From: Halisarca cf. caerulea
Taxonomy: Eukaryota > Porifera > Demospongiae > Chondrillida > Halisarcidae
Assembly: GCA_963170055.1 (NCBI GenBank)
Contig: CAUJGJ010000397.1
Coordinates: 11,369,301 to 11,433,300, forward strand
Reading direction: 5' to 3'
DNA: 64,000 nucleotides
The notes under the pieces are model-generated. The model did no database searches. It worked only from the letters and a program-made list of their open reading frames with translations, and had not been told where the DNA came from. Shown here one piece after another: positions 12,186-22,349 of the stretch (position 1 is its first letter; every line of letters starts with the position of its first letter). The position numbers and the translations under genes are program-made.

Positions 12186-12522
12186 AAGTGAATCTTAAGC
12201 CTTCGATCTAATTTGAACATGTCAGTAACGCTCTGGTCGGGCTTACCTAGCTTGAGTTTCTTCGATCTTTTCTCCTTCCGAAAAACATCTTCGAAAGCGA
12301 TTCAGTTCGTATACAAGTGCGACCAAAGCAGAATTTATAGAGCTATCCGACGGCGAAAGGTTATGTATCATAGATCAAAGGCACAAAAATAGAAGAGACT
12401 TCGTCTGTATTCCACTTCACTTGCTACTTGACTCGACTTTTAGGTGACGTCACTTTCAATGTCATGCGAAGGTCATGTGACAAAATGGCTACCAGCTAGT
12501 TCTAGGCTAGTCAAAACTTTAA

Positions 12523-12812
12523 TGGCTGGGCGGCAGTGGGAAAAAGCCTATTGGCATACTTTTTTACATTTATTGGCTGTATCATAGGATAATAAATAAC
12601 TTCCATGTTGGGGATTTTGATTCATTGTCCGATTCAGTCGTTACAGGCGAAAAGGTGAGCTACCATGGTTTGAATTTGTGGTTTTTACCATTTTTCTCTA
12701 AAACTCTTAGAGATATTTAAATCCCCAACATGGAAGTTTTAGATACTTAGGTAAGGAACCTGTATACCAACATTTGTGCCCTTAGCTTTGAAGCTGCACT
12801 GCCGCCCTGCCG
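12523..12812. repeat. 290-bp foldback MITE with nested inverted repeats
   Basis: Outer arms GGCTGGGCGGCAGTG (12523-12537) and CACTGCCGCCCTGCC (about 12798-12812) are inverted. An inner pair, AACTTCCATGTTGGGGATTT (12598-12617) and AAATCCCCAACATGGAAGTT (12719-12738), is perfectly complementary. No ORF. It lies in the non-coding interruption of the Helitron. Confidence 0.75.
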
Positions 12813-12994
12813 TTTTTCTTGTTTTTATATGTTTAAGGAGAATGCGCATACATTTCTAGGAACATAGAAAATTCTTTCAAGTTTGACATTGAACGAAAGG
12901 TAATGCAGCCATCTACACAATGGTACTAGTTGTTAGAAGATAGCGCGTATTTGTAGTAAGAAATAAAACTAAAAAGTGACGATAAATTTTCTGA

Positions 12995-15096
12995 TCACTG
13001 AAGCCATACAAGTGTCCGTGGACATGTTCCACAAGCGTGTACTTCTTCTGCAAAAGTATGGTGTTCACAATTCAACATTTTCATCTCCTTTTCACGAGCA
13101 ATGAAAGCTGACAATGCGCTGTCGTGCTTTAGAAGTAAGTCCTCCTTCTCACGTCTCCACGGAATGTACAACAGCAACAGAGAATAGTAATACTCGTCAC
13201 CGTGACTTTGTGGTGTCATAATGGGTGTTTGAAGGCACGCTTGTTTTGTACGAAGTTTGATCCATCCCAGATTGCCTTGCAATTGGAATCAAGGCTGAAT
13301 GTGACGCCCACTGCCGCCCTTTGGTGTGTCATCCCTATATACACTATCATACCATACAGAAAAGTGAACCAACGTCATCTTCTCAAATTCTTCTTCCTGT
13401 GGTCTTGCAGCATACCTGTCAAATAGTCCAGGTTGAAAGAGATTGGTATCCATGTCATCCAGCTCAAGTAACTCGGACCGATTCTTGAGAATCCTTGTTC
13501 TCTTTTCGGGAGGAACAGTGTTGACAAAGACAACTTTACGTGACGAATCCTTTAATGGTAAGTGGCACAACCGATAGGCTGCTTCTTGGCCACTTAACTG
13601 TCTGTGCGAAAGCATAGTGTTTCCCAATTTAGATAATCGTTTTCGAAGTGAAGCATTCGGTGCTAGTGATTGAAGGGAATCACTGATAGCCTTCTTCACC
13701 TCTTTGCTCTCACCTTTGCACATGTATGAACATATGTAAGATGCTGTCCTATAAACCGATCCAATCAACTGTATATCCATGTTGGCCTGCCATGCTAAGA
13801 GTAGTGGAGCATTGTATGGGTTGATGTTTTCTTCACCATCAGTTCTCCTGAGAATATAGAACCAGGACTTGTTACCTACATCTTCATTATTCTTGAGACG
13901 AGTAATGGACGATAAAGGTTGTGGAAAGTCAAAACGACATTCTTTTGATTTTTTCCTTTTGTCCTTCTTGATGCAAGTAGAGGTATGATTATGTTTCTGA
14001 ACTCAAAGAACTACAGACCGCAAGCTGTCCTCACCACATCCTTCTTCTGGAATTCTGGCAGAAATGTAACGATAAAGTCAGGAGCTGCCGTTCTTCCCTC
14101 TACTGTATCAAGATTAGGGGCATCTTTGATCCACCACAAGGAATGGATGTGTGGTGATCCTCTGAGTTGAAATTCTACTCTCCAAAAGAAATCCGTTACC
14201 TCTCCAATAGGCCTTCCAGATCCTTTATGATTTCTTTCACTAGGGACTGGAAGCGGTGTTGAAAATGGTGTGCTGTGACAACAGGATTGTTTGTCATAAG
14301 TGTTCTTCTTTCTTCATTTTACAACTCATCCACTTTGTCTTCAGTCATATATATCCCTTCCACTACACCTTGCCAAAACAATCATTAAGTCTTTCCAGTG
14401 AAGGTCATCTGCACTAAAAGTGATGAAAAAGGTAGGCGGACCAAGGGTGCGAAGCATAGCAAATAGTTGTATTCTTGCTGATTGCCAGTAGGCTGTGGTA
14501 CCCCTAATGTCCCGCATGAAGCTGTAACAGTTTTTACGAACATCGGGATTTTCCCCTACTCCAGTCCTCCGTAAATCTCCTGCTGTCAGCAATTTCTGGT
14601 TATTTCCATTTTTCTTCCCACATGTAGGATTTTGAAGGCGAAGAGCAATTGATATGCTGTTTTGTAATTTTATCGCTTCCACAATGTTACATGCCCAGAA
14701 TATATATGATGGGTGTTTGGCCCAGCGTGGATCTTTACTCATTACTCTGGTTTGAAAATAGTCCAAAGGTGTAATTGAGAATTGTCGATGAGTACCAAAT
14801 CTATTATTTCCATCGGGATAAAGTGTTGGAAATGCCAAAACCTCAAGTTGTTGCTCGTTAAAGATGCTCAGTGGAGCACTTATTATCTTTTCAAGTTGAT
14901 GCACTGGAAAGGTACCTTCCATCAAAAATTCATTCATTGGCACATCTGGCATCAGAAAGTCACTCCGTACTACACCTGATTCCTCAATTGTCTCGTCCTG
15001 ATCATCAGTTGAATCAAAGTTCTCCTCGCATTGGTTTGTGATGCTGATGCTCTTATAAGCGACATTGTTTTCCTGTAACCATTTCAATGCTTTCAT
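12995..15096 (-). pseudogene. Helitron Rep (HUH nuclease) region
   Basis: Rolling-circle initiator part of the Helitron protein. The N-terminal Helitron-like domain (15096-14341) shows LAFPTLYPDG, SYIFWACN and TAYWQSARIQLFAMLRTLGPPTFFITFSADDLHW in pieces. The HUH metal-binding motif is [15 protein letters not shown] at about 14160-14115. Downstream come HNHTSTCIKK...ECRFDFP and WFYILRRTDGEENINPYN (about 13990-13810). The catalytic tyrosines are in SYICSYMCK (Y-x3-Y, about 13740-13715), followed by YRLCHLPLKDSSRKVVFVNT. The final segment, 13282-12995, has YYYSLLLLYIPWRREKEDLL. At least three frame changes are needed (around 14340, 13980 and 13285), so it cannot make a full protein. Confidence 0.88.
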
Positions 15097-15111
15097 TACG
15101 CGTGTATAACG

Positions 15112-16135
15112 TTAATGATAGTATAATGGTTTGGACTCTTTTAATGAATTCGAAGTTGGTGCCTTTATGTACACAATGTCACTGCTGGTAGCTGGTCGTG
15201 GAAGTTGATTCAATACATCAGTCATTGGTGATGGAAAGTTGATCACCTGTTCTGTTATTCCTCTTTGTCCACCACGTGGCAGAAGGACTAACTTCATGAA
15301 TGGAGCCACACGTGCGATAAGTCGCTCTTCAAGACTGTTTAGCCCTTGAAGTTCTTGAGGTATGGGAGAAACACTCATTCAATTCCATCGTGAAGTACTA
15401 GGAACCTTGTTTCTATTCAGTGCTGATACGCACCTATGACAGAACCATTCAGAAGTAACCAATTGAGAATTTACATTTTGATGTACAATAAGTTTCTTAG
15501 CCTCGTCAAATGAGTAAAATTGAGCATTCTCTTTGTAACAGAACTTTTGACATGCATGAGACGGTCCATCACAAATTGTCTTGAAGAATCTATCCCTGTT
15601 TGAGACAATTTGCTTTATAGACTTTGTTAATGGTGTCATCTGCACTTCAGAATTAACCTGTAGAGATGTCGTTTGTTTTTTTTTCCCTGGCTTGCTTCTT
15701 TCTAAGTCTATCTTTCTCCTGTCTTGCTCTTTTTGCTTCCGCAGTCTCACCTTCTTGCCATCGTCGTTTCCTTTCCTGTTGCTTTTTCTTATTCTTTAAC
15801 CCCTCATCCCCAGTTTGCTGTTCCCTGGCTTGCTTCTTCTGTAGTTTTTCTTTCTCTAATCTTACTTTTTTGGCTTCTTCATTCTCGCCTTCCAGCCATC
15901 ACCGCTTCCTTTGTATCTGGCTTTCTTTCCTCTTTAACTCCTCCTCAGGAGTAGCATTTTCCAACATAGTCTTCCTATGCTCTGCCATCTTTGCCAATCT
16001 ATCTGTACGTTCATCAGCAGATTCATTATCCAATTGCTTCTTTCTGTTTTCCTGCTTAAGTCTGAGTCTTTTTCCTCGCATTTCATCACTTTCTTTCAAA
16101 AAAGGAGATTGGAGAAAGAAACACCACAGGAACAT
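15112..16135 (-). pseudogene. Helitron N-terminal linker with basic repeats
   Basis: Connects the leader to the Rep region. It contains Arg/Lys/Glu-rich repeats of the form ESADERTDRLAKMAEHRK and NATPEEELKRKESQIQRKR (16080-15900), a basic segment (15750-15660), then FCHRCVSALNRNKVPSTS and PRGGQRGITEQVINFP blocks (15450-15230). Three open pieces in different frames (15899-16135, 15379-15750, 15112-15378) show decay. Such repeats are common upstream of Helitron Rep domains; their role is unknown. Confidence 0.65.
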
Positions 16136-16266
16136 GATGAGAGGCTGGCATTACTGGCTATCAATCAAAAGAGAAGATTTGAGAAAGAAACACCACAGGA
16201 ACATGATGAGAGGCTGGCATTATTGGCTATAAATCAAAAAAGAAGAATAGAGAAAGAAACACTGTC
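16103..16266 (+). other. Inverted segment inside the Helitron ORF
   Basis: On the plus strand this 160-bp piece reads two tandem copies of KETPQEHDERLALLAINQKRR, the same style of basic/acidic repeat that the Helitron linker encodes on the minus strand on both sides. It is therefore a flipped piece of the Helitron ORF rather than a separate gene. Both the 2A leader frame (to the right) and the linker frame (to the left) lose family-like sequence exactly at its edges. Confidence 0.7.
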
Positions 16267-17052
16267 TTGACCTTGCAACATTGCCTTTGTCTTATCACCA
16301 ATAAATGTAATAGATTCCGATTGGAGACAATGTTCCTTAATTACATCCTGAATGGGTCCAGGATTACGCTCAACATCTCCAGCTAAAAGTAATAATAAAA
16401 GGAGTAGTCTTGCGTAAAAATATGAACGTTTCGATAAATATTGTTTGAACATCATCCGGCATGATCTTTTTGCCACTGAAATAAGAACTTGATGCGTCAT
16501 ATTAATTAGATTTAGACAAATAGGTACGACATGATGCAAGTTCAGTTCGAAATGTTGTCTAAAGTTACTTTCGGTCGAATTACAACTCGAATTTCGCATA
16601 CAAAGGGTACGAAACAGATAGGTCAACACATGATCGAATATGAACATTGAAGATATGATGAAAAATAGAAACATGAAACACTTCCATTCAGAAATACATG
16701 CTTTAAATTTTGGAACATCAGAAAACCTTTTGGGACCAGGATTCAATTCTACATCCCCAGAAAGTAGTAAATGGAAATAGACTAAACCGTGAAAACTATA
16801 ATACTTTAATGTGCAGCCCGTAACTGATAAGCAGCTTTTGTGGGCAAAGTTGACTATCAGGCCATGTGGATGAATGTGAACCATACAAATGGTGCACTTG
16901 TGCTGACTACATACACATTTACAAGTAATACAATATAACTCAGCTACGTGTTGTTGCACCAAGATACACTGGTGATTACGTGCACCATAAATCTTGTTAA
17001 ACACTCTACCCTGAAAAGAGGAAAATGATGATAATATGTTAAAATTGAACAA
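16234..17052 (-). CDS. Helitron leader with two 2A ribosome-skipping motifs
   Basis: 272-codon open frame upstream of the Helitron linker. Residues 29-63 are Cys/His-rich (CITCKCVC...CTICMVHIHPHG), suggesting zinc binding. Two copies of the 2A consensus D-V-E-x-N-P-G-P occur: LLLSGDVELNPGP at residues 95-107 (about 16770-16732) and LLAGDVERNPGP at 222-233 (about 16389-16354). 2A peptides make the ribosome skip the last Gly-Pro bond, so translation would yield three products: a Cys-rich peptide, a hydrophobic middle peptide of about 126 residues with a membrane-like stretch (residues 125-149), and the downstream Rep protein. The last 15 residues come from the inverted segment and are not original. 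2A motifs are documented in several animal non-LTR elements; here the context is a Helitron. Confidence 0.75.
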   Translation of the reverse strand: MFNFNILSSFSSFQGRVFNKIYGARNHQCILVQQHVAELYCITCKCVCSQHKCTICMVHIHPHGLIVNFAHKSCLSVTGCTLKYYSFHGLVYFHLLLSGDVELNPGPKRFSDVPKFKACISEWKCFMFLFFIISSMFIFDHVLTYLFRTLCMRNSSCNSTESNFRQHFELNLHHVVPICLNLINMTHQVLISVAKRSCRMMFKQYLSKRSYFYARLLLLLLLLAGDVERNPGPIQDVIKEHCLQSESITFIGDKTKAMLQGQDSVSFSILLF

Positions 17053-17114
17053 ATTTTACCTACATAAACTGGCTGCTTAAAAGACTATCAACGCAGAAAC
17101 TGCATATCCATGTG

Positions 17115-17158
<44 letters not shown>
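17115..17158 (+). repeat. (GT)n microsatellite
   Basis: About 20 GT units just outside the Helitron leader. Confidence 0.95.
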
Positions 17159-17161
<3 letters not shown>

Positions 17162-17309
17162 TTGTGTAAAAGAAAAGGTATGTCAGTGTATGTTTGTATT
17201 ACATATAAGCACATGTGGAGAGGTTGTGTTGTATAAAAGTTGCATTTTTATATATCCTTACATGTACATATGCACGTGTATGTATATGACATTGTGTGAC
17301 TGTTTAGTA

Positions 17310-17890
17310 CAATGTTAAAAGCGAGGTGCAAGGTTCACACCAAAAAGCGCTCATGCCAAAGGAGCGAAAGCTCAAACAAAGGGAGCGATTCAATTTCTCC
17401 GTGTTGGAATAATGTCAAACGTTCTTTAGCATAATTTATGCTGACGTAATTAGCACGTGACAATAGCAGGCTAACGTTTGCCACTTGTTGAGTATTGTCT
17501 ATCGATGAAGAGGTTCACGGCACAAAGGTGACGGTTTTCATTGCCTTATACGCAATTGGTGTTTACGAATCGCTATTATTTTCAGTCTGAGGGACATTGT
17601 TGAAGATTGGATTTGTTACTAGGTCTAAATGTTCATCTTTTAACACAACAATTTGTATTGCGTCAGTATTTCGGTAAGTTATATTACACTCACTATTGCT
17701 GCATGTAATTGCTTAGTTGGGCTCTTTTTTTACCATTTTCGTTCTTCATTGTGTAGGTACTTCATATGATGACCGAAGGACTATCGTCCTACCCAATACG
17801 CCGAAAAGTTAACTGTATTGTACTTCTCGTTTCTACAGGAGTTAAAAGCAAACAGTGGATTCTCCAAGAATGTAAGTCTGTTATCAATAC
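17310..17890 (+). repeat. Dispersed repeat (GTTAAAA...GAGGTG family), copy 1
   Basis: Begins AATGTTAAAAGCGAGGTGCA and shares an ordered series of blocks with 52695-53180: TTCACACCAAAA, AATTAGCACGTGA, GATGAAGAGGTTC versus AGAGAAGAAGTTC, ATTATTTTCAGTCTGAGGGA versus ATTGTTTTCGGTCTAAGGGA. No coding identified. The full extent and the ends are uncertain. Confidence 0.6.
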
Positions 17891-18347
17891 CCTGTGTGAT
17901 CACTGTGAATGAATACCTTTATTCTTTTTGTAGATAACCTTTACATTTTGTATTTCGCTGGCCATACGCTTACATACTTATTTGTGAACTCTTTCTTTTG
18001 AACATTTCGGTCTATTTTCTTTAGCATTCAAGTTTTTTTTGCTTTGGTACTTGTGATTATTTCAAGAATTATGTAAATAAATACCATGCCGTCGAATTTC
18101 CAATTTCTTGCTACTGTAATATGGCTATACATTGTGTGTGTTTATACATATGCGAGTGTATGGTATTGTGAGTGTTGGTATGCTATTGCCATCTGATATT
18201 CTCTATATATGTATACAGACTATAAGGCTGATTTGTTATAAGTGCATGACTGTGTTTCTTGTACATATAGTACATCTCAGGGTGGGTGGGTGTGTGTGCA
18301 TGTGCGTGTACATGTCTCAGTGTGTGTGTGTGTGTGTGCATGTGTAC

Positions 18348-18429
18348 TAGTCTCGCATAGCCAGACCCTCAACTTGGCTCCTTGAATTTCCTAAATGTCG
18401 CCGCGTTGAGGGTCTGGTAAGTATGCTAG
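18348..18429. repeat. TAGTCTCGC-type palindromic MITE
   Basis: Left end TAGTCTCGCATAGCCAGACC, right end GGGTCTGGTAAGTATGCTA; about 80 bp, foldback. Confidence 0.75.
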
Positions 18430-18589
18430 GGTAAACTGTTGCAGGGTCCTACGTCTGACACGGACCAATTAGTCCTTTTGATGTACCAATTACTCAATTA
18501 GATCACTTTATGAATAATATTAAAAACTGCGCATCATGCAAAATTCTGTAGAGTTGACCAAGTGGCTCAAGTATGTACTATTTTACCGA

Positions 18590-21500
18590 GAATTTCGTCG
18601 TCTTCTCCAACCAGGCCATCATTCTTTTCCTTTTCGAGGCATCTAGCGGTGTGAATAGTGATGACTGAAACATCACTCCACTTTCTCGTCTTGATGGTCA
18701 ATCTGCTGCTGGACTAGATCCCAATCTCCTACCTAAGTCGGAGAATAGATCTCCTTTCCACAATGTCTTCGTAGTGAGGGCGATGTCTTTATCAATTGAT
18801 GGCATTGGATGTCTTTGAGATACCCCAGGTATATTCAAATTCTTGTCAAATTCTTGTAGAATTTTGTTGACTGGACGCAATGTAGCTCCGCATTTCTTCA
18901 CTGTATCTACTGTCACGTTGGCACCACTGCCTTCAATGAGAACTTTGAGGTTCCTAAATGTAGTAATGTACATTGTCATATAATGCAAGTTGTTCAATTA
19001 CCTTAAGCATCAACCAACTTGTTCAGGTGTTCCATATGCAAGTCACATGCAATGTTCTTGCCTTGTGTGCCATGGGTGTTTATGTAGCGAGAGTACAATA
19101 GTTGCATCTTCATTCTCTCTGACATGAGATAGTGATATTGTAGTTGGACTAGACGCATTTCCTTGGAGTAGTTTTTGCGATTTGCTGACTTAAATAGCCG
19201 TAATAAAACTGGGGTGAGCTTGAGGAAACAATCACCATCCCCCTCGCGTGTTATGTCCCTGTAATGGTACCATAGCAGGCCTAAAGTAATGAGTTCCTTG
19301 GTGTATTGGACATGCTCATCTTCTGTTTGGGGTTCATCTGCAGCTGCTGTGAGGAGGTGGAGGCTGGTAAAATCTTTTACTATCACTTTGGCTATTTGCT
19401 TTGCAGAAGGTATTGGTCCTGTGATTGGTTGTGGGTTACCAAGTAGGTCAGGGTGTGTGTCCATGATGGTCAGTGCAGCTGTGACAATGTAGGTTGCAAG
19501 AACAGCTTCAAGAAAATCCTCTGCTGCATTAACATTCTTCTGAGGATTGCCTATAGTGTGTTGAAAAGGAAAATTTTCTATACAACAATGCATTTCTGTG
19601 GAACATTATTCTGAATCAGATATGTTTTACATTTATAGCTACATGTTTATATACTAGTATGTTTGCTCATACCTGAAATAGACGAGCGATTTAGGATATT
19701 TTTAAGATGTTTTAAAGTCCCAATCTCACAGTTGCTGCTATCTCTGTATAGCTGAGACCATATTGCCTGTATATGGTAAGAAGAATGTAGTAATCAGGTA
19801 TATATGTAGTTCACTGTCATTCATGAAATTGCATGCGTACTAATTGTGTGGATGCATTGTGTCAGCTTATGGCATACATTCAGAAGGCACAATCTGCAGT
19901 GCCAGTCTTCAAAAACTGGTACAAGACCTTTCGGCAGACCTGGCCATTTGAGCTGATCTTGAAACTTTCGCAGTCAATTGATCACCCCCAAATAGCAAAG
20001 GGTGCAAGTCTTGATGGTTTGTCTTGTATTGTCTGCTGCCAACATGTAAAACTTCCTCCCTATGTACTGCTGGAACATACTTTTGGACTTCGTCCATGAT
20101 GGCCATCATTTCTTTTGCATCCTGTTCATTGTGGTTTAGGACACCCAAAGGTATCTGCAGTGTACATGTATGTTAAAGTACAGCACCAGGCAATGTAACA
20201 CATCCATACCACGTGTAGACTTACTACTTGTGACTTTGTTGACATTAGTTGGGAATACATATGTTCAATATGCCAAGTTACATCATGATTTTGATCCTTA
20301 AACATAGGAATGTAGGTGACCAAGATTCTGCATAAATACACAATAGCTTCCACAGTCATTGTAATGTATAAATTAATATCAATGGACATTGCTACCTTGC
20401 TGTACTGTATATTTTGCAAAATCTTCAGAAATACCCCTTATGCAGTTGTAATCTGGCAAGAATTTGTCTGCTTCACAAATACTGGTTTCCCAGGAGCTTT
20501 GTCATCATATGAGGCTAAATTTATCCTATCCATCACGGCATAGTGATGGAAAAAGTGAAACGATTTTGTTTGTCTTTCTACAGTTTGGTGTCTACGCCGC
20601 ACATTCTTGTCCAGACTGTCTCCTATGATTTTTATTTCCTTCCATGTAGTAGGTTGAACTGCAATAGCTGAATGGCTGGTGGGGGTGGTCATTTCAGTGA
20701 GTGGGGAATAGGTAGGTGGCGTGACCAACGGTGAGGCTGCTATGGGTGTACTTTCCATGGAGTATTCATGGACCCGGGGTGGCGTGACCAACGGTGAGGC
20801 TGCTATGGGTGTACTTTCCATGGGGTATTGATGGACCCAGGGTGGCGTGACCAACGGTGAGGCTGCTATGGGTACACTTTCCATGGGGGATTGATGGACC
20901 CGGGGTGGCGTGACCAACGGTGTGGCTGCTATGGGTACACTTTCCATGGGGGATTGATGGACCCGGGGTGGCGTGACCAACGGTGTGGCTGCTATGGGTG
21001 TACTTTCCATGGGGGATTGATGAACCCGGGGTGGCGTGACCAACGGTGAGGCTGCTATGGGTGTACTTTCCATGGGGGATTGATGAACCCGGGGTGGCGT
21101 GACCAACAGTGAGCCTAATGTTGATAGGTGTTCAAAAGTCAGCTGGTTATGGAATAGAAGAGATGTGGTCTTTTCACGCTGGATATACTACTGTAACATA
21201 TATCTTGGTGATAGTATTGTACATGTAGGTGTGTATAACTTACTGACAGATTTTCCAAGGATGTATCCCCTGCAGTAATGTCCACTGTAATGTCCAGACT
21301 TGCCTCTGTTTCCCTACATATGCCTAGGGCATATATGGGTAAAGCCTAGAATAGAGGAGCACACACCTGCATTTGTCATACTGCATTGTATGTGCATATA
21401 TATTTCCTTATCTTTAAAAGTTCAACTTTAAAATTACCTCCATTGTTTGCAAAGCATGAACCAGGCTATCCCTCCATTCTAATACTGGCTCATCATCACT

Positions 21501-22030
21501 TGTCCATAACGGATGCAAGAGTTACAGGGGAGACTTAGCATCAGTGGGTTTAGTCTTGTCAAAGACTGTGGAGAAGTACATGCACTTTCATTTAGTTATT
21601 CTTTACTCTCTAGATATTTGTGAGTGTTTACCTGGGTAGACGTGTGCCCAGCATGTAAGACTACTGTCAGTAACTCTTGCACGACATCCAATCTCCTATT
21701 TCTGGCCTTTGCAAGCATAGCGATGATTGTGCTCAGGCAGGGGATTAAACTCTTCCTTTTCTGTGAAGGAGTGAGGTTCAGCAATAGTGTGGTAAGAATT
21801 GGGGCGGTATCCACAATATCTGCCCATAGATTAGATCAAGAGAAGGCCTGTAGAGATGCTATGTCTCCGTAATGTCGAAGGGAAGAGAGAGTTGCTGGGG
21901 AACTGATGAGTGCAATTTCCTTTACAGCCACCTCTTGGGCAACAGCTGTTGCAATGGTTTCAGCCATGTCTCTCTCACGCAGCAGCACTTTAATGGCTTT
22001 TGAAGCATTACCTTTGGCCAGATGGGGTTA
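18590..22030 (-). pseudogene. DUF6589 gene, main exons (transposase-like)
   Basis: Multi-exon DUF6589 protein on the minus strand. Blocks in order: KASKAIKVLL..TVAQEVAVKEIALISS (22010-21820), VDTAPILTTLLLNL...IIAMLAKARN...HAGHTS (21814-21620), an N-terminal repeat region (21106-20690), GDSLDKNVRRRHQTVERQTKSF (about 20640-20560), and an exon ending TKSQV with a GTAAGT donor near 20227. The next exon starts PLGVLNHNEQDAKEMM after an AG near 20154 and contains FGGDQLTAK (about 20000) and LVPVFEDWHCR (19930-19890). Then come NPQKNVNAAEDFLEAV, REGDGDCFLKL and NIACDLHMEHLNK (19560-19010), and LKVLIEGSGANVT..KTLWKGDLFSDLG (18980-18710). Frameshifts after GGDQLT and at the last junction suggest a pseudogene. 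DUF6589 proteins are transposon-linked; I infer a DDE-like transposase. Exon 1 is probably 30583-31011. Confidence 0.8.
20713..21112 (-). repeat. 63-bp coding minisatellite (21-residue repeat)
   Basis: Six full and one partial copies of a 63-bp unit, encoding variants of VTPPRVHQSPMES followed by TPIAASPL. Copies differ by a few substitutions that keep the frame. The array sits at the N-terminal side of the DUF6589 core and would form a Pro/Ser/Thr-rich disordered tail. Confidence 0.9.
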
Positions 22031-22121
22031 TGGCATGTCGAAGTAAGGATTTATCTGGTCGATAGTGCCTAGTTCATGAGTACCCCAAGGAAACCTACAT
22101 GCAATCACTTTATATGTAGTA

Positions 22122-22126
22122 CTGAT
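22122..22126 (+). other. Gypsy target-site duplication, left (CTGAT)
   Basis: CTGAT directly precedes the left LTR and is repeated at 27546-27550 after the right LTR, the 5-bp duplication expected of a Ty3/gypsy integrase. Confidence 0.9.
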
Positions 22127-22334
22127 TGTGGTGTTCCACTATTCGCAAAACAACAATGAACCTGCACTACAATAATTCACTGGAAGCATACACGAGGTAC
22201 AACACGTGGTCGCCCTTGGCTGACCAATCAACTCAAAAGAAAGACATGTGATTACAGGCACATACGTAAGAAAACTATTAATATAACACACACACAACAT
22301 CTACCCCAAGTCTACATCACACTTGATCACTACA
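22127..22334 (-). repeat. Gypsy LTR, 3' copy in element orientation
   Basis: 208 bp, starting TGTGGTGTTCC and ending GATCACTACA (TG...CA). It differs from the other LTR by three transitions and one 3-bp indel (TAA) and ends in a (CA)n-like stretch. A purine-rich tract (minus-strand AAGGGGAGAGGGG, 22335-22347) lies directly inside it, as expected for the polypurine tract. Confidence 0.93.
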
Positions 22335-22349
22335 CCCCTCTCCCCTTGG

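Larger units (their letters stand above)
11890..12994. other. Non-coding interruption inside the Helitron
   Basis: About 1.1 kb with no Helitron-like coding, between the Rep-linker (ending 12995) and helicase start (about 11880). It holds at least two small inverted-repeat elements (12088-12185 and 12523-12812). The rest is unrecognised and may be inserted DNA or an intron. Confidence 0.6.
9131..17052 (-). mobile_element. Decayed Helitron (Rep-helicase-OTU)
   Basis: Rolling-circle transposon read on the minus strand. The order from the N-terminus is: a 2A-containing leader (17052-16267), basic repeat-rich linker (16135-15380), Helitron-like N domain (15096-14341), HUH nuclease (about 14160-13290), linker typical of Helitrons (13282-12995), a 1.1 kb interruption, PIF1-type helicase (11857-9900), and OTU-like cysteine protease (9750-9131). 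Several frameshifts, an in-frame TGA, a local inversion and an inserted MITE show that it is dead. The OTU domain at the C-terminus points to the Helentron-like branch, where such fusions are known. Neither DNA terminus was identified with confidence. Confidence 0.88.

Noticed and set aside
16103..16270. Plus-strand mini-ORF with KETPQEHDERLALL repeats as a separate gene
   Set aside because: Better explained as a flipped part of the minus-strand Helitron linker.
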